Assembly: GCA_016188625.1 (NCBI GenBank)
Contig: JACPHL010000271.1
Location: forward strand, 1 to 6,843
DNA: 6,843 nt
From: Candidatus Rokuibacteriota bacterium
Lineage (GTDB): Bacteria > Methylomirabilota > Methylomirabilia > Rokubacteriales > JACPHL01
Direction of reading: 5' to 3'
The first letter of the stretch is position 1. The number at the start of each line of letters is the position of its first letter. Below are positions 5,399 through 6,843 of the stretch, one piece after another. The position numbers and the translations under genes are program-made. The notes under the pieces were generated by a model. That model was not told the DNA's origin. It saw only the letters and a list, made by a program, of their open reading frames with translations, and did not search any database.

Positions 5399-6073
5399 AT
5401 GAGCCGTCCGCACCGGCATGCAGTCTTCACCTTCATCCCCCTCCTCCTCGCCGCCGCGCTGCTCGCGGGCTGCCCGAAGAAGCCCGCCACGCCCGCGGCC
5501 GGGGCGCCGGGGCCGACGGCGGAGCAGCCGCCCGGAATGGCCCCCGGCGCGCCGGGGACTCCGGGCGCGGTGACGCCCGTTCCGCCGGGCACGGTCGGGA
5601 CCGCCCCCGGCACCCCGGGAGCCGCGCCGGGCGTCGGCGCCCCCACAACCCCCGGGACCGGTCCGTCGGTCGCCGCCGTCCCGCCCACCGGGGTGACCCC
5701 CCCGGCGGGGATGCCGTCCCCGAAGGAGTTCGTCGCGACCGCGGCCCTCCGGAACATCCACTTCGACTTCGACAGGTACGATATCCGCACGATGGACGCC
5801 CAGATCCTCCAGGAGAACGCCCGGTGGCTGAAGGCCAACCCCGGGGCGCTGGTCCTGATCGAGGGGCACGCGGACGAACGGGGGACGAACGAGTACAACC
5901 TGGCCCTCGGCGAGAGGCGGGCCAAGGCCACCCGCGACTATCTGGTCAGCCTCGGCGTGGAGGGAGGCCGGATCACCATCATCAGCTACGGCGAGGAGCG
6001 CCCCTTCTGCGCCGAGCGCCACGAGGGGTGCTGGAGCCAGAACCGCCGGGCGCACTTCCTCATCAAGCAGTAG
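5399..6073 (+). CDS. pal: Pal, peptidoglycan-associated outer-membrane lipoprotein
   Basis: Pal anchors the outer membrane to peptidoglycan and is the outer-membrane partner of TolB and the TolA-type protein. The 224-residue precursor has a lipoprotein signal ending in lipobox LAGC with C25, the residue Lgt would modify. Residues 26-108 are a Pro/Gly/Ala/Thr linker with repeated PGTPGA-like units, much longer than in E. coli Pal (precursor 173 residues). The OmpA-like domain covers about 110-224. It has HFDFDRYDI (121-129), GHADERGTNEYN (156-167) and NLALGERRA (167-175), with D159 and R174 as the expected diaminopimelate contacts. There are two further cysteines, C204 and C211, in PFCAERHEGCW; E. 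coli Pal lacks this pair, but I recall similar pairs in deltaproteobacterial Pal. The gene follows tolB after a 36-nt gap and has a very strong ribosome site. Confidence 0.97.
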   Translation: MSRPHRHAVFTFIPLLLAAALLAGCPKKPATPAAGAPGPTAEQPPGMAPGAPGTPGAVTPVPPGTVGTAPGTPGAAPGVGAPTTPGTGPSVAAVPPTGVTPPAGMPSPKEFVATAALRNIHFDFDRYDIRTMDAQILQENARWLKANPGALVLIEGHADERGTNEYNLALGERRAKATRDYLVSLGVEGGRITIISYGEERPFCAERHEGCWSQNRRAHFLIKQ

Positions 6074-6082
6074 CCGCCCGCG

Positions 6083-6843
6083 GTGGCCCGGCCAGTCGAG
6101 CGGCGAGGGCGGGGGTGGGGGTGGATCCTGGGGGCCCTCCTCGGGCTGGCGGGATGCGCCGCCCCGGAGCCGCCGGGTCCCCTCCTCCGCGAGGACCTGA
6201 GCCGCCTTCAGCTCGACCTGAAGCGCATCGAGCAGACTGTCCAGCGAAGTCAGGCCGAGACCAAGGCCGACCTCCAGCAGCTCGACCTTCAGCTCCGAAA
6301 GCAGCTCGGGGAGCTTCAGCCCAGCCTGGCCCAGCTCGCCACCCGCACGGACGAGCTCGGCCGCGAACTGGCCAGGGTCCACGGGAAGCTCGACGAGCTG
6401 CGCCACCGCCTCGATGGGCTCGCCCGCCAGCCGGAGGGCCGCCCGGCCCCGTCGGGCGCCGCCCCTCCCCCGCCCGAGCCCTCGGTGCGGCCCCCCGAGC
6501 CCCGTGCGGCGCCGCCCGCCCCCGCGGCCCGCGAGGGCGACCTCTACCAGACCGCCTACATCGACTACACCAAGGGCAACTACAAACTAGCCATCGACGG
6601 CTTCCAACACCTGCTCCGGCAGTTCCCTGATTCCAACCTCGCCGACGACGCCCAGTACTACGTCGGGGAGGCCCGCTTCAGCATGGCGCGCGAGGCGGCG
6701 ACGAAGGGCGAGAGTGCCCGGGCGCGGGAGGAGTACGAGCGCGCGGCGCAGGAGTTCCGGCAGGTCCTGATCCGCTACCCCCAGGGGGACAAGGTCAGGA
6801 CGGCGCTCTACAAGGAGGCCCTGGTCCAGCTCGAGCTGGGCAA
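6083..6843 (+). CDS. cpoB: CpoB/YbgF-type TPR lipoprotein, 3' end missing
   Basis: CpoB coordinates Tol-driven outer-membrane constriction with septal peptidoglycan synthesis in E. coli. I translated 253 codons with no stop before the window ends. The N-terminus is basic, then hydrophobic (about 12-22), with lipobox LAGC at 22-25, so this is a lipoprotein precursor rather than a soluble periplasmic protein. Residues about 37-115 are a heptad-like, Leu/Gln-rich coiled coil, the trimerisation region of the family. A Pro-rich linker (about 118-148) leads to the TPR part: LYQTAYIDYTKGNYKLAI (155-172), FPDSNLADDAQYYVGEA (181-197) and a second repeat at about 219-253. An insertion of about a dozen charged residues (around 203-217) separates the two repeats. 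The only usable start in this frame before the lipobox is the GTG at 6083, 9 nt after the pal stop and without a clear ribosome site, so coupling to pal is likely. Confidence 0.9.
   Translation, partial: MARPVERRGRGWGWILGALLGLAGCAAPEPPGPLLREDLSRLQLDLKRIEQTVQRSQAETKADLQQLDLQLRKQLGELQPSLAQLATRTDELGRELARVHGKLDELRHRLDGLARQPEGRPAPSGAAPPPPEPSVRPPEPRAAPPAPAAREGDLYQTAYIDYTKGNYKLAIDGFQHLLRQFPDSNLADDAQYYVGEARFSMAREAATKGESARAREEYERAAQEFRQVLIRYPQGDKVRTALYKEALVQLELG

Noticed and set aside
3959-6406. 815-codon open frame on the - strand opposite tolB, pal and cpoB
   Set aside because: It lies antisense to three recognisable genes, is full of low-complexity Arg/Gly/Pro text, and has no family motif. Long antisense frames are expected at this GC content.

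Overview
The window is a compact, high-GC piece of a Gram-negative (diderm) bacterial chromosome. It carries an almost complete Tol-Pal cell-envelope operon on the + strand: tolQ, tolR, a TolA/TonB-like gene, tolB, pal and the first part of cpoB (ybgF). Diverging from it on the - strand are lgt (prolipoprotein diacylglyceryl transferase) and an RNase Z-like metallo-beta-lactamase gene. The composition (roughly 70% GC by eye, GTG and TTG starts), the Pro-rich TonB-like protein in the TolA slot and the Cys-containing Pal C-terminus suggest a lineage outside the Gammaproteobacteria. Candidatus Rokubacteria / NC10 (Methylomirabilota) or a deltaproteobacterium-like group are my guesses. This is inference from general knowledge, and I could not test it by search.

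Layout. Positions 1-108 hold no gene I can support. They contain an AT-richer patch with a perfect 8-bp inverted repeat around a TTGACA hexamer. Positions 109-879 (-) encode the metallo-hydrolase, which starts 2 nt after the end of lgt (882-1676, -). Positions 1677-1867 are a divergent control region with two back-to-back sigma70-like promoters. From 1868 to the right edge the Tol-Pal genes follow each other with overlaps or gaps of 4-36 nt, as one transcription unit. cpoB runs off the window.

How the genes work together. TolQ and TolR form the proton-driven inner-membrane motor. The third protein spans the periplasm and should relay force to TolB and Pal. Pal is an outer-membrane lipoprotein whose OmpA-like domain grips peptidoglycan, and CpoB ties this machine to cell-wall synthesis during constriction. 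Both Pal and the CpoB encoded here have lipoboxes, so both should be substrates of the Lgt encoded on the other side of the shared control region.

I found no convincing undescribed system, mobile element, CRISPR array or RNA gene. The points most worth a second look are the TonB-like TolA substitute with its SxxxH motif, lipoprotein-type CpoB with an insertion between its TPR repeats, the paired divergent promoters, the RNase Z-like protein without the tRNA-binding arm, and the dyad at the left edge.
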